64,000 nt of DNA from Seriola aureovittata (Eukaryota > Chordata > Actinopteri > Carangiformes > Carangidae). The DNA is taken from contig NC_079377.1 of NCBI RefSeq assembly GCF_021018895.1, positions 17,943,501-18,007,500 on the forward strand, read 5' to 3'. This document shows positions 47,595 through 61,800 of the stretch, in pieces (positions within the stretch are counted from its first letter, which is position 1; every line of letters begins with the position of its first letter). A program made the position numbers and the translations under genes. Below the pieces are notes generated by a model. It searched no databases. It had not been told where the DNA came from and saw only the letters and a list, made by a program, of their open reading frames with translations.

Positions 47595-50500
47595 TACTAC
47601 AGTCAGGAGACTTAAGGTAATTACCATCGTAGCTCCACCTCCCTTCATACTGAGCAGAGGTTTAATAAACCAGAGTAACAGAGAACATGTCTGTGGGGGT
47701 TCAAGGCCTTTAATGTTACATAAAACAGAAACATAAAAAGACCATTTTCACAGGAGACATTTTGACTAGTAATATTAGGAAAAACACAGGTGTTTATAAA
47801 ACATCAAAGGAAGAGACTGGAAAATTTGCATATTCACAAGAAAGCAAATATGTGAAATAAGTGAGTTTTCCAAACATGATTTGAGAGTTACCATATGTCA
47901 AGATTGATAAAACTCTCATAACTGTATGGTAAAATTGAAGCATAAAGAGGGAAACAGTAGCCCAGCTCTGTCCGAAGGTAAGAATATCCTCCTACCAGCA
48001 CCTACTTCTCAAAACGTCAAAGAGTTCCTTTAATGGCGGCTCCGTTCTCATGCCCCAGTAAGAGAGAAGCTAAAATGAAACTGAAATTTAACTTTATTTG
48101 GAGACCTACATACATATTTATGTCAGGATCACACTACATGATATCAGCCCCATAATGCTTTGACCTAACAGACATTGCTTTATCTTGTGTAATATGTTAT
48201 AGTGGAAGATGATCAACAAAGAACCCAGAACATCTTGTAACAAAATGACTAATATGACAGAATTTGTTCCTTCCTTCTGTTGGGAAGTTTTACAACCTCT
48301 CTACTTACAACCTCCCAGGGGCAACAGTAAATATGGTCTCTGGCACCTTTTTTCAATGCCCCTCTGAACATGGGACAGCAAGCTAATATGCAGTGTGCCT
48401 AATAATTGCCTAATCAGACACAGTGACCACCTTGAAGAAGAATATTGTATAGTGTAATCTTGTCATTACATGTATGAAATTAGCCTGTGCTGTTAGATTA
48501 AATATCTGCAGCCCAGTCCCATTTCAGCTCCTCTCTGAGAGCATATAAGACATGTGTGGTCCTCTGTGCTGCTGTACTTTCCTACAGTATGTGTATCTCT
48601 GTGTGCACATGCATCTGTGTGTGTGAATGTCCATAGTCCTGCCTGTGTACCACCAAGATTGGCTGTCAACAGGTTAATCCCAATAAATCCAGCCATCTAA
48701 ATGATTAGGAGTCCCGTGCAGCAAAGTGATCAATACAGAGATAAAGAGAGGGATGTGCCATGGCAAACCACTTCTTCAGATCTTGTCATAGTGAACTCCA
48801 GTGAACAGGGTGGAGCCGAGGGAGAAATGGGCGCAGGGGACTGCAGCGCTTTTAATTTCACAAGAGCAAACTGTCTGCCTTATCACTGTGTCAGGGGAGA
48901 GCAAATTGGTGATTCACAGTGACAGGCTTTACAGACACATAGACAACGAAACACACACACACCACCGGTTATACACCGGACTGAATCAGTTGTGCATCAT
49001 AGACACACACAAAGGTGTAGGCGCAAATTTCAGTGAATCTATGCACACAAACACTTAAATACACAATCACTTATTATTGTATCTGTTCAGCACCACAGCA
49101 TATGCACTTGGGCCCAGATGCGTATAAATGTACCATTTTCATTATAATCCCTTACTGTTATTCATGACTTGCCTGTTTAGTATTACGTTAGTTTCCTCAG
49201 TATTTTTTTTTTTAATAACTCAGCATGTGTATATGAGAGGCGCTATTAGCAGCTATTATTTACTGTTATCATGATAGGTAGCATAAACATATTTACATAA
49301 ATACAATAATGAAATCTCAGTGGGCTGAATAGTGCATGACCTCGAACGTTGTGAAACAGCGGATTTAGCCAAAGCCTTACAATTAGCTACCACTGTGTAC
49401 TGTAGATGGTCTCTTTTCTCCTGCTCTGAGCTGAATATAAAATGCAACACGCCAACTAATATGTGTGTGTGTGAGAGTGAGAGTGAGAGAAAGAGGAAAT
49501 GTTGACCTTACATTCTAGTTTAACTATTTCTTCATGTTGTAAGTAAGTCAACAAACACAACTCGAGAGTCACAACAAGCAGTGGCTTTTCTTTTGATCAG
49601 CCAAGAATGAACCAGTCTAAGCAGACTCGTGGAAGAGAGAGATTACACCTCACATGGAACATCACTCTCCAACCAGCATCAGTAAATGGAGCCAGATCAC
49701 CTCCGGCCTACATCTACCATCACAACTTCAGATTCCATTTAAGTTCTAAAAATCCCCTTGAGTAACTTTTTCAGTCCGAATGGTGCCAAACAACTCCCAC
49801 TGTCTAACCAGCAACCTTTAGCAACTCTCACTCTCAGACTACTCTCAGGGAAGAACAGAGAGAAACATGAGTTGGGTGCATGGCTGGAAGTGTTTTTGGA
49901 GTTTTTCAGAAGAGATGCGGCCGGCTAATCACAGGAGAGCAGAGGTGATAAGCTGGCTAATGGCTTTGATACTTGTGGCCACAAAACCATTGTCCGTGCA
50001 CTACCAGCCCTTATCTCTTCAGGGCCTCTAACCCACCTGCTACCTATATGCATACATCTAGTTTTTGTGAAATCACAGCTTATAGGGTAAAGCCACAGTG
50101 CTGGGCTGACAATCCAAAACATCCTAGTGCTTCCATGTTAACCTCTGGGGACTTAAACCACACATTATTCTCATAGAAAAATTTAGCTTGACATGAAACA
50201 AAGATACTGATTATTCCAGACTGCAACCTTAATCAACGGGAGCCATATTGGAGGATGTCTTACCATTAGGAGTCCTTCTATATGATGCTATAAGTTCCTA
50301 GCTAAGGGATTCCTCTTAAGACCTTGTCACAAATCTGCTGAGGCCAACTTTTACGAAGAGAACTCTTAAGTAAGAAGAAAAAATGACCCTTTGACCCTTT
50401 TGCTACGGATGTCAACTTACTCATCATATCTACAGATGACTGCACTTTGCCAGTGAATGTGGGAAAAAAAACTGTTCATCAATATATATGAGCTGAAGAC

Positions 50501-50859
50501 TTAAATAGAATTTCATTCAATTGATTTTGACCAAATGACTAATGAGAAACAGGTACTTATATGGATTTAAAATACCTTGGATGTTTCATACTGTTTACCT
50601 GATTTAATACATGTAACACAGTAAAATATTGGCTTGTCAAAAGGACTGTATCTAGTATCAAAGACTATCTTGATACAGTGATATTTTTCCAGTTGATTAA
50701 GTAACTATTCTTCCTTTGTTGAGATAATTCTATACATAATGCCAGTTTGTCCCACCAGGTAATCCAGGAATGGCCATGAAATCAGCTTTATATAGCTTAT
50801 TTATTTATCTAATTGGTGATTATTTCATGTACACTTAGGGAACTGTCAAACAAAGCTCG
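47594..50859. other. Non-coding stretch, nothing firmly recognised
   Basis: CA-rich imperfect repeats near 48950-49010. AACTCTTAAGTAAG near 50361 resembles motifs in the repeat at 50860-51083 and may be its opposite end. No exon support. Confidence 0.4.
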
Positions 50860-51083
50860 AGCTGACTGATTGGGAGTAGGTCTTAGTGAGTTAGCAGTTC
50901 TCTGGAAAACCTTTAAATTTAAGTAACTTAGAGGTGAAAGGCTTGGTGAGTTACTCTTAAACCAAGAATCCAGTCTTTATAGTTAGGACTGATGCACCCT
51001 TTATTTTCAGGATTTCCTTTTAACTCGGTCAGCTAGGAGCAACTTTTAACTATGACATGTTTTATGAATACTGCCCCTGGTTT
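50860..51083 (-). repeat. Possible dispersed repeat ending TTTATGAATACTGCCCCTGG
   Basis: The terminal TTTTATGAATACTGCCCCTG and internal TGAGTTACTCTTAAACC and TAAGTAACTTAGAGG motifs resemble a fish element whose ends carry CTTAAG-rich inverted sequence. Recalled, not aligned; the outer limit on the left is unknown. Confidence 0.35.
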
Positions 51084-51689
51084 CCAGGTTTGTACCCACT
51101 GTGTAGCAGCAGCCAACTGCCAAAACCATGAGAGTCTGTGGCTCTACAGGAATATACACACTACTCCACAGGGTAATGAACTATGTCAGGTTCTGTGTGA
51201 AAGGTACATTCACCATGAAATGTGTGAATGAAAATGGTTGGTGTTATCGCAAACAACCAAACCTGGATAAGAAATGGAAGCTCACTTCTTCTCAGTATAA
51301 AGAAGTGAACGGCTGGAGAAAGGCAGAAGGAGCTGAATAGCATAATTAATGCTGCAAAGAACACCTGCTGTGAGAGGAATGAAGTCAAATGAAAAAAAAA
51401 CAGCAATACTTGGGAGTGGGATGAAAACAGTGAGGCAGAATCGGGGCTTTTTTTCTGGCAGGGGGACCCTCAGGTCACCTCCCTCTCTTACCACCAGCCC
51501 ATACTAAAACTGGACCCGTCTCACGAGGGAATAAAACCACAGTCCTTCCTTCCTCACTGCTTGAAACGTGGTGAGAATTATGTCCCTTGATCTCTTCACT
51601 GTTCAGTCCACTTATCTTATCTTTTTTTTTTGATTAACTGTGTGATCATACCCTCACCTCTACATTTATTAACTACTTAAATGTCACTT
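51084..51689. other. Non-coding stretch, nothing recognised
   Basis: Frames of 70-81 codons on opposite strands at 51128-51494 overlap each other and lack splice signals. Confidence 0.5.
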
Positions 51690-51870
51690 TCTATCCTTTT
51701 AAAATCCCAGCAGCAGCAATGTACAAATAAATTCGTTACAAGCAAAATGTACTTAAAGAACTGTAAGAGTACTTTCAGCAGAGAAATGCCCTCTATGGCT
51801 GATTATTATATATGACATGGTTCGATTTTTAATACTGATGCATTGAAGTTTAAGCAGTATTTTACTGTTT
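51690..51870 (-). repeat. Dispersed teleost repeat, 3' half fragment
   Basis: On the - strand it reads AACAGTAAAATACTGCTTA, ATGCATCAGTATTAAAAATC, ATGTCATATATAATAATC and TTTAAGTACATTTTGCTTGT. These blocks lie in this order in the later part of the same recalled repeat whose beginning matches 34382-34560. Confidence 0.6.
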
Positions 51871-52467
51871 TACTCTTTCTGTATCTGGTCGAGATAGGTT
51901 TAACTTCATTATTTACAGCTGAGTGGTTCCCAGCTGAGGCGTCTGAGAACAAGATAAATCTGAGCGGTTGTGAGATGAATAATGTGGTAAGATAGAAAAA
52001 AAAAATCTGTATTCCTTCTTTGGACTTTTTACTCTTTGTGCCTCAAAAATGTAAATGAAACCATCTAGGAAATTCAGAGAGGAAGATTACTCTTGCTCCC
52101 ATCATCCACCATTACAATGTCATTTTGTTACCTGAACACCTTACCTACACATGCGTTTAGTTAACATACGTGGTGAGAAGCTCATGAGGCAGGTCAGGCA
52201 GATAACTTCAGTCTAATGCAATAACCAAATCATGCTCTATCCACTGCAACATCCAGTGAATCCAGTGCAACCCACTATTTGCAATAGTGCAGTGTATGTA
52301 AGCCGTCAGCGCTCTGCACCTTGTTCAGCTTTGCCATTCCTGCTGCTGCACTGCTCATGTGAACGCGCTGCTGGAGATGCTGCATAAAGAGTTTCATAAG
52401 CTCTCTCATCCACCCCAGCATCGACCCGTATCCTCTGAGTCCATGTTTCCCTAGGGGCAAGTTAATA
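51871..52467. other. Non-coding stretch, nothing recognised
   Basis: Unique-looking sequence up to a poly-C run. Confidence 0.5.
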
Positions 52468-52485
52468 CCCCCCCCCCCCCCCCCC
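52468..52485. repeat. Poly-C tract (18 C)
   Basis: Uninterrupted C homopolymer, rare in AT-rich fish DNA. Its true length is uncertain in most sequencing methods. Confidence 0.9.
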
Positions 52486-52553
52486 GGTCTCTGCAGAGGT
52501 CGATGTATGGTTACAGGGGGTCACAGCCTAGATGCCAAATATCAGCTCTACTA

Positions 52554-52720
52554 CGGCTGCAAATAATGATTATCTATTATTGTTATTAGGAGAAATAATT
52601 TAGTCTATAAAGTGTCATAAAGTTTCCAATAGTCCATCATGACACAATGGCTTATTTTTTTGACAAAAAGCCAAAAGTAGGCTATTTGATTTGCAAAGAT
52701 ATGAAACAAAGAGTTTGATA
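52554..52720 (+). repeat. GGCTGCAA-type short element, diverged copy
   Basis: Starts CGGCTGCAAATAATGATTAT, contains TTTAGTCTATAAAGTGTCAT and TTTGATTTGCAAAGATATGA. It follows the same order as the copies at 2971 and 17634 but is more diverged. Confidence 0.5.
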
Positions 52721-54968
52721 AACAATTTATTTGCTTAAATTGCAAGGTGCTTGTTTGTACCCTGTTTTGTTCTTACATTTTATTTTTGCCGCAATGGCCA
52801 AATCTTCAAGAGGGTTTCACAATACTTGCCTTGTCTTGTGCTACAGACTGACAGCCAAATGCATTAGGGACTTCTTAAGTGAACAGGATCTCTAAATAAG
52901 TAATTATAAAGTCATACTTAGTGACTCCTTCAAGTTGGAGTGTTTGTTCAGCCATCAGCTACAGTCCAGCTCTCGCAGAACTTGCAGAAACGTGGTGTCT
53001 GGCTCAAGGATGCTTTAGCAGAAGAGATGCAGATGTTTGCTAACATGTGGGCATAAACCAGGGACCTCAATATGAGGAGTGCTTTCCTTACTCACTCTGC
53101 CTCTGCTCAGTCTCCGAAACTTTGTAGAAGAGACTGGGAGGAATGGGGACAGTAGCAACTTAACCACTACCTGTTGGCTGATGATGTGGGAGAAGGTCGA
53201 GGAGCAATTAGCGAGTCTGATCTTGTGATTGTTTCAGGGCAAAGACGTAAGTGACCCTTTCCGACATGTTATATTTAATGGATTATACAAGCGTCTGGCC
53301 CTCGGGAAATAAGGCAGAGAAGCCTTATTATGCAGTATGCAACCTGGGAATTGGTCCTGTTTTACTGTGCGATCATGCCTTCATCCCTCAAGGTGCGCTA
53401 ATCTGAAAACGCGCACGCACACACACACAAACACGTGAACATGAGCAGTGAGTCATCCGCTGTCACAGTCCTGCACATAAAACAAAAAACAAAGGAAATC
53501 TTTGGGGTCATGTTTCTATAAAACTTACATAAAAGTCTGTGCCATAACAATCGCTTGATTCTTTCACAACACGGCATCTAAGAAAAACAGAATGAACAAC
53601 ATGGCTGTGTTGACAGCTCTGTACGATTCATAAATATAGTATGAATAGATGTTTCTTTACACTCTTGTTCATCATTTCGTCTGCGCCTATTGTTTTGAAT
53701 TTTGACGCCTGACACACGCTGTGCTGTTTATTGTATAACTTTCTGTCTGCTGCCTCCAAGCTATTCATTCAAAAGCATGTATAAAAATCATCATTCATTA
53801 CAAAATGAATATATTAGTAGTTAGTGGTGACAAAATAACACTATATTGTGTACTTAGAATAAAAAGCAAAGATGCATGTTGCAGTAACAGAGGTTGCGTA
53901 CTGTTCTTTTATGGTGAATATCCAACAATAGAGAAAATAATCGGCATCGGCAAGTGGTGGAGATATTTGGTACTGCTTAAATGTAGAAATAAACAGTGTA
54001 GTTGTGCTTTTTAGGGCTCTTCTGTTACTGGCCGTGCCCTTGAAAAGCTCCTGTCGGAGCAAAGCGGAGAGCCAGGGAGAGGTCTAATCAGCCTGTGACA
54101 AATCAGCTTCTTCTCCGACTTGTTTTTCATCTGGATAATGCAAACCTCCTCTGCTAAGTGATAAAACAACCTCTGTGGAGTGGTCTTTACACAGCCAGAT
54201 TAAATGTGATCACCTTGCCAACATATCCTGGAAGATTGCCATGATTAACAGGCAAAAGAGAATAATGATAATCATATGCAAGATAATAGCCCGTACCAAA
54301 TGGCTGCATGATCTGTATATAAATCACAACCCATTTCCCACCCTAAAGGACACAGTTTTACCCTTTGGCTGGATTTACTGGAGAACAATCTGATTTTTTT
54401 AACCCATACAGTATTTGACCTAGATCTGATTAACCCACAACCATCGTAAAATATATTTTAAAACAAAACAAAACATGTAAAATAAATCTGGAAACATTTA
54501 GTTTATTTGTGTTATTCTGTTTTGTGTGCGAATTCATTCTTTTTGTATTCAACGTGATTATACACCCTCAGAGTCAGATAAGGGGCTGCAGAGTGGAACA
54601 CACACAGCAAGGTTAAGACCTCATGAATGTTACAATGAGGTTAATAACCCTGGGCAAATACTAGCTCGGCTATAAACAACACAATACTGGCTACATGAGA
54701 GTCGGAGGGTGAAGCCTTGTAAAAGCTGCTTTATGAAAACTTGTGTCAATGTGTACAATATTTTAAAAAAGCATACGTATTTAAGTTGATGCATGTGTAT
54801 GTGTGTTTGTCTATGTGCCAAACATACACAGAGGCTGAGAGTAGTAAAGTGAACAGATTTGTTAGGCATAAACTGTGCAATTGTGGGTGTTTATGTCACT
54901 TAATGAAGGCCTAATCACATCAGAAAAGCTTATGGCACAACACCAGTACTTTATTCTCCCTGGTAAGC
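52721..54968. other. Non-coding stretch, nothing recognised
   Basis: Short CGCA/CA-rich block at 53410-53430. The opposed frames at 53805-54062 have no exon support. Confidence 0.5.
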
Positions 54969-54980
54969 GGGGGGGGGGGG
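54969..54980. repeat. Poly-G tract (12 G)
   Basis: Uninterrupted G run, a difficult spot for sequencing. It is too short to form an intramolecular G-quadruplex by itself with standard loops. Confidence 0.9.
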
Positions 54981-55282
54981 TTTAGGTATTTACACAGGCT
55001 GCATATCTGCAACAGACAGAGTGAAAATTGGCAGCATCTCATGAATCAGAAGCAGTTCATGCACAGAGTAAAACTGTGTGAAATTAATTAGCATCAACTC
55101 GATTTGTGATCTATATGATACGGGCAGAGCTAGCATCCAGGTAGGACCTCTGACAGGCTTTAGCATTACCCACAACCCTCAGGGAAATCGACTCCAGAAC
55201 TAATCCATATGAGTAGGGAGTTACATGATGAGAGAAGCAGAGCACAATATTTGACAGGAGAAAAAACATTGCAACAGAGAGC

Positions 55283-55284
<2 letters not shown>
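54981..55284. other. Non-coding stretch, nothing recognised
   Basis: Unique-looking sequence between the poly-G and the GA repeat. Confidence 0.5.

Positions 55285-55321
<37 letters not shown>
55285..55321. repeat. (GA)18 microsatellite
   Basis: 37 bp of GA repeat. The Ser/Leu-rich - strand frame is an artefact of it. Confidence 0.95.
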
Positions 55322-55325
<4 letters not shown>

Positions 55326-58300
55326 AAAAGTAATGAGAAAACAAGCGGAGCTGGATCTTAACATTTAGTCTATAATGAGATCGCCTCTTGAGACTAAACA
55401 TGGGCACAGGAAAGGAAAATACAAAATAAACATGAACAAATCAGCAACAAGAAAAGCAAAGCGGGGTCAACAGTGTAGAGCGATGCAGACGGAGGAGAGA
55501 TTGGAGCCTCAGAAAGCTGCCTTTGCTAACTCTGTACTGTACAAGTGAAAGGCAAAAGGTGCTGCCAGGAAACTACTCCACTCTCCAGCCGCTGAAGGGA
55601 AAAGTCATCCTCTCCTTTCTTTTTTGGCACAGTTACCCTGTGTGATGGAAAGGTCACATTCATCAGGTTGTCATTTGTAATGAAACATGTGAGGTAAATA
55701 CCAAATTGACTGGATGTGATGACTGGAAGAGTGGGAAGATGCTAAAGCTGCTTCACTGTGCATGACTGTGTACAGAGGAAGAATTTGCCAATGTTGACAA
55801 AGACAATACATTTGACTCTAGTTGACGCAGTCCTCCATGTACATCCACACTTCAAGCCAAGGAAAAAATAAAGACATAAGACAGCAAAGCTAAACAAAGA
55901 TAAGCAAACAGCTGTTATGTAGTGGTAAGTAGCTATCAAAATATATATTGATTACTTCTGCCTACAAACTGGATTTATCTATAGATCAGACACAATGAGT
56001 AATCGTCTTGGTTATGTGTGAATAACAAGGTCCGTTACTTTTTACCTTGTTTAATAAATAACATATTTATAAATAAGCTCCAGTGATAGATAGATTTGTA
56101 GAAACCTGATGTTGTTTTAACAAGGCAGTCATCTGGATCATTTTCATTGAACTATTTTAATACAAAGAACAGTAAATTATCAAACACTGGTGGCATGGAA
56201 TTCATTTCCATTTTTTTTTTTTTTTTAAACAGCATGGAAATAATAGAACTTTTTAGATTGTAGTTATTTAAACAAGAAATTGTTTACAACTGGCTTTGCT
56301 CTTATGGATCTGATATTGATAGAGAGACCTATCCATCCTGCTTTGTTTGTACTCAGGGGATATAAGTTGTTGTATTGATTATCTCCGTTCTCTAATGAGG
56401 TGATCTTATGTCGAGCTATCTGTTGTTTTATACAGGTTTTTGAGTTAATGCGTTGTTTTGTCTCAGTTAGTGTCATTAGTATTGTTTAGTCCATTTGTGT
56501 GCTGTAAACGGTAAATTGTGTGTATATACAGTGTTGTGGTTACATGGCAGAGAAAAGAAATTTGCAACTAATTATAATGTATATAGAGATGGTTTATGTG
56601 CATCTATTAATAGGTTTAAAGAATAAGGATTTAAAAGATAAATATATTAAAGTGATGATGATTCTATGAACAGAAACATCATAACTATATTATGAATAAA
56701 GTTAAGTACAAGTGACCGAGAGCATGCAGGATGTCTGGTTCCTCCAGTTTTAAAGATTACATTATAAGCCATTACAGTAATAACATAAATCATAAAATGC
56801 ACTCAATTACACCACAGTGCTATTGAATGGGGATATTTTCTACTGTGTTACAGTGCCTGGCATGTATTGTAAAATCATGTTCATGGTAGGCTATAATCTC
56901 ATCCTGACATGTAGTTAAAGAAGACTTCAAAGGCTCTTTATTAATCGTGTGGCCTGAACTCTTGACTCCAATGATTTCTGCAGAGTGGATAGAAAGACAT
57001 CCCTTTCTTTGATCATTATAGCTTTAAAGGGAGGGAGGTAAGGTCATTTAAAAGCACAATCCCTATGGGGAACTTAACGGGGGAATCATCAATTCAGACA
57101 GCATGGTCAAACACTGTTGCTCAAACACTGCTGATCAGACTTAATCACAGGATCGTTACACTGCAAGCCTATGATGAGTCCAGGAATGAGCCCAGAACTG
57201 ACACCACATCCTGATGAGGATGAGACAGCTTCAGGGAAAAATGGGCAGAACTTTATTCTCTCTAGGCACCAACTCCCCAAGAGGCTCCAGTGGCCCTCTG
57301 TGTACAGAGACCTATACGCCTTAACCTACTCTCTCTACAAAGAACAAATGCACACATCATTACACAGTCAGTGGTAGCTTCAAGGTCCAAGAAGTCAGCT
57401 CATAAGATGAAATCCTCAGGCAGAGAAGGTAGATGAAAGTATATATCTTTCACACAGCAATAGCTGCTGATATGACTTTTAGCATATCAGCTATAAGTAA
57501 GCCAGGAAGCTCAAGTAATTGTAGGGTCAGTATTGGGTCAGTATTATCTGCTGTATCATCAGACCCACACAGAAATATATAACTGTGACCCACCCAGATT
57601 TATATGGTAACTGTGTGCTACTGTATAAAAAAGATACATTTATTTTGGCGCCTTACTTTTTAGCAGCATGAATGAATGGATCTGACAGCAACACTGTGAA
57701 AGAGCAGTTTGTTCAGCAAACTGTCAGTGGAAATTAGGACTGGGTTGTAATCAGTATCAGAATATTAACAAAGATTTCAGATATTGATATATGAGACTCG
57801 TCTCAGCATCTGTCAACACCCAAAATACTTTGTTAGGCTTAAGAAGGGATCACAGTAAAAAGAAACATTGACTATTGGTAGCAAACTGAAAGCGAACTGT
57901 GTTTGTGAACCCATCCGACTACCAATGATCAATTACAAATCTCATCTTGCAGATGGAGGAGCCAGATCAAAAAAAAACTATAATTGTCATTCTGGAGAGC
58001 AGTTACAAATATGTATTTTGGCAAAATGAAATAATCAAACTAATGTTCAAAACAGTGAACTGTGTTCCAATGCAGACCAAACATTTCACAAAAGAAACTT
58101 TAATGTGAAATTCTGTTACTTTTTGATTATCCGCTTTATTCCCAGTGCCATGATACGGGCATGATTTCTGGTTACTCCCTTCATTCAACCAGCGTCTTTA
58201 AGAGTGAGTGGTATGCTACAGACGTCCTCCCTTTTCTTAGAGCTTTTTGGAAAGTAAATGATGTGGCAACACAGCCTGTCACACCATAAACATGATAATA

Positions 58301-58789
58301 TCATCATACGTCTGCCTTCTACTGCAGAGGGATGGGAGGAAGAACTGAAGAAGTGGCCTCTGACAAAATGAGTTTAGTTTGCAGCTGCACTTACAACCAA
58401 GTTGAACCAAATTTTATGGATTAATTAACACTGTTGAACATAAATGAGAACTTTTTTCTGTCAGTAATCATACATTTTCATCACCTACCAAAACAAGATA
58501 AATCCAAAATGGACCTGACCTGGCTGTGCCTGCTTTTATTGACAAGGTTGTGTCTCAACGTAACAAAGCACCATTGCTTCACCAGTGGGAGTAAACAAAT
58601 CAATAAAGTAGCTAAATTTGTTACTGTATCGTCTTCATAGGACTGGGGATAACAAGGATAGTTTACTATGAATCATTAATCAACATGTGAAATAATAACA
58701 GATGGTAAAAAGATCATGATATGATTCCTCTAAAACTCAATTAACGATAAAAAATAAATATTGTCCAGCCCTTATGGAAATTACTGTAC
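55322..58789. other. Non-coding stretch, nothing firmly recognised
   Basis: AT-rich. GATATTGATATATGAGACTCGTCTCAG near 57780 and CCAGCCCT near 58766 weakly resemble another fish repeat family (GGGCTGGGCGATAT type), but not enough to annotate. A 16-bp T run lies near 56211. No exon recognised. Confidence 0.4.
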
Positions 58790-58815
58790 TTTTTTTTTTT
58801 TTTTTTTTTTTTTTT
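58790..58815. repeat. Poly-T tract (26 T)
   Basis: Uninterrupted T run. Confidence 0.9.
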
Positions 58816-61800
58816 AATTGGAAAAACAAAGCACCACAAAGAAGTTGTAAAATTGTGGCCTGTATCCAAAGCAAACATCGCACATTCTACATTATTTATT
58901 GAGCTATATTTCCCCCAGCGCCACATTTATTGAGGTCACTTTATATTTAATACACACCCCTCTTAAAATCGAGGTCTATGGGTGAGTAATAATCAACCCT
59001 GATCAATAATCAACATTGCCCAGCTTGTCCAGGGTCAGCAAGCATCAAAGGAAACACACACAACCCTGGTGCTGTATTTTTGTTCTCCCTATTTCAAGCC
59101 CAACATTGATCCTCAGAGAAACCATTGCCAGGTGTAATCCATTTCTGCTGAGGAAGGCAGCTACAAAGTTTTTAAAGCCTTTTCCTCTTCAGCAACACGG
59201 CAGTAGGATAAACTCTGTTTATACTGCACATATAGTGTGAAACATTGCAAAGGATGACATTAAGAAGCAATAAAAGAAGCAGAGATAGGCTGCGTTGTAT
59301 TAGAAAGGGTAAAAACAGCTGGAATGGGTTAATTTAAAGGGATAGCAAAAGCTGAAATTGCATTGACTGCACTTAAAATTGAGGATTGAAAGGCATTACT
59401 GGACTATCGAGATTATTGATGACACATTCCAAGAGTCTTTCGTATTGAGACCTCGCACTCCGACAGAGGAACACATAATCGGAGATTTACACTGATTCAC
59501 ACTAAGGCAAAATCCTAAAAGCTGAGAGCCTGTTCCTCACTGAGGGAGATGACACTGAGCCTCTGCAAAGTATAGATACACACACCGACACACACAGCCA
59601 GGCACATGTATTAATATTTGCAAACACATTAATGAACAGAAAGAGTGGCACGTTCCTGATCTGACTCATAACAAAAGCCGCTATTAGCCCCTCAACAATT
59701 GGACTTGATTCCAGACAGGGATTTTCAACCTACAAAAACAACAAAGACACAAAAAAAAGAAAGAAATCCCTTCCAAACGTTCTTAAAATAGTGAAGCAAA
59801 CAGAGCCAGACAATAAACTATCACAATCTGCCCTGAGACCTATTAAACATAGATGATGTTTTGAATTTGGAAAGCAGGTTCAGAGGGGAAAAGACTATTG
59901 GCTAGTGGGGTTAAGGTCAGCTCTGATCCTGGTTAAATCACATTAACATTGTTCATATAGAGCTCTGGAAAGCCTGCCAGCAATAAAAACAAATTCAGCT
60001 TAAGTACTTAATTCCACTTAACTAACCAGAAAACTAAAACAGATGCGTAGTCTCAATAGATATTTCAAGCAAATTCTTCAAAACAAATGAAAAGCAAAAC
60101 CACTTGCAGCCAGACCTTGAGATACTGAAACGGAAAGACAGCACGGAAACACACTGCAATGATTCCGTCACCATTTAACCCCCGGAGAAACCAACAAAAG
60201 CAAAAGGAAATCCCAGCAGCCACAAACATGCAGCAACTTTGACTTTCAGGCTGATGTATTTTCTCTCCTCTGGGCTCAGAGGGGAAAGAACTGAGCGTGG
60301 TCATTACCGCTCGCTGGCTTTCTTTTTCATGACACAGAACGAAGCTGAATATTCCTGTCACTAATCCCAGATACCATCTTTGTTTTATACACCACACAGG
60401 TTCACATCATATCGAGCACTCGTGAAAAGAGAATGGCTAATTTGAAGGAAAGGAAGGCACTGCTCAGCACACATCCATTGTGACAAACAGAATATGAATT
60501 CCCTCTTGAGTTGACATCAGCATTTTAAAGAAATGCTCTAAACATCCCCCTCGAGAGACTGATTTTATCATGCGGGTATTGAGTTATCAAAAAGGAAAAA
60601 AATCATTGCTCATCATTGCTACAGATATCTTAAAAGATAAGGCCGCTCTCATGCTCCTGCATGCGACTTGATTTTCATCCTGCCAGCAAATGCAACGCAT
60701 TTCCATTATTATGTCTCTCAGTCTGTTTCTTCCTCGTCGTCAACAGGTGGACAGGGAAAATTCGCTCTCTCAAGTGGGGAGCTGTTGCCATATCAACCAA
60801 TGCATTGGATCAAGGCATTAGATTACTCCCTCCAAGTGAAATAAGAGACACGGTTTGCAGGGCGTCGTGATCATACAGCTTTGCGGTATCTTGACATCTT
60901 GTTATGGGGGTTTTTGAAAAATTGCACTTCCCTAACTAGTCGATGCCAGAATAACAAACAGGCTTGTTTTTTGTACATTCACATCCACATCCTCTATACA
61001 TACACATTCACACAACAGACCCATACACACTCACAGTGAACTTTCATCAACCACATACAAGCCTGTGACAAAAGCACATACACTGTGCCGGAATGAATGA
61101 ATTGTGCTATTAAAAGGAGTCTTTGTTATGGCAGTGAGTGGGCATGCAGTGAGTCAGTGAGGGACAACTATTCAATGGGGAGATGCCTCATTTTTCTAGC
61201 CTCTCTTCCCGGGTGAGCGGCCTGCTAGGGCGTTGCTAGGAGGAAGCTGGCACAGCCAGAAATGATGACATTGCCTTGATAGACATCCCCCTGCTGTCCA
61301 AGAGAAAAGGAAAAGATAGAGAGATGATCTGAAATGTTGCCACATCCTCCTGCACCACTCATCCTCTCCTTCTACCCGAGGCGATCTGCTTCTCATCTCT
61401 TCCTACTCATCTCTTTTGTATATTTTCAAGGCGTCCTGTGGGGCATCTTTTTCTTATTGTGATACTGTTCTTGTACAGGAAAGATAAGCCTCTACATACA
61501 AAAAGTTTTGTCGTGTTTGACCTCGTGAAAATGTTGCTCCTTTAAGCATTTCATTAAATTTTTTCCTGTTGTTGCCCAGGACACAATATTCGCTGCTGTG
61601 CCTGCGGTGAAGACACTGATAACTAAGGCCTTAAGTGGCTGAAAATCACTTCAGCCAATCTTATTTTTGTTTGTTTTGCAGTGTGTGTGTGAGAATGTGT
61701 GTGAACCTTTGTCCAATTTCTACCTGGATGGAGTCTTAGACACCTTCTCACTCAGTGCACCATATCTAAAGGCCAGCCACATCATCGTTTTGAAGTTAGT

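Noticed and set aside
57730..57800. Copy of a GGGCTGGGCGATAT-type repeat
   Set aside because: Only GATATTGATATATGAGACT and CTCAG agree; too weak without alignment.
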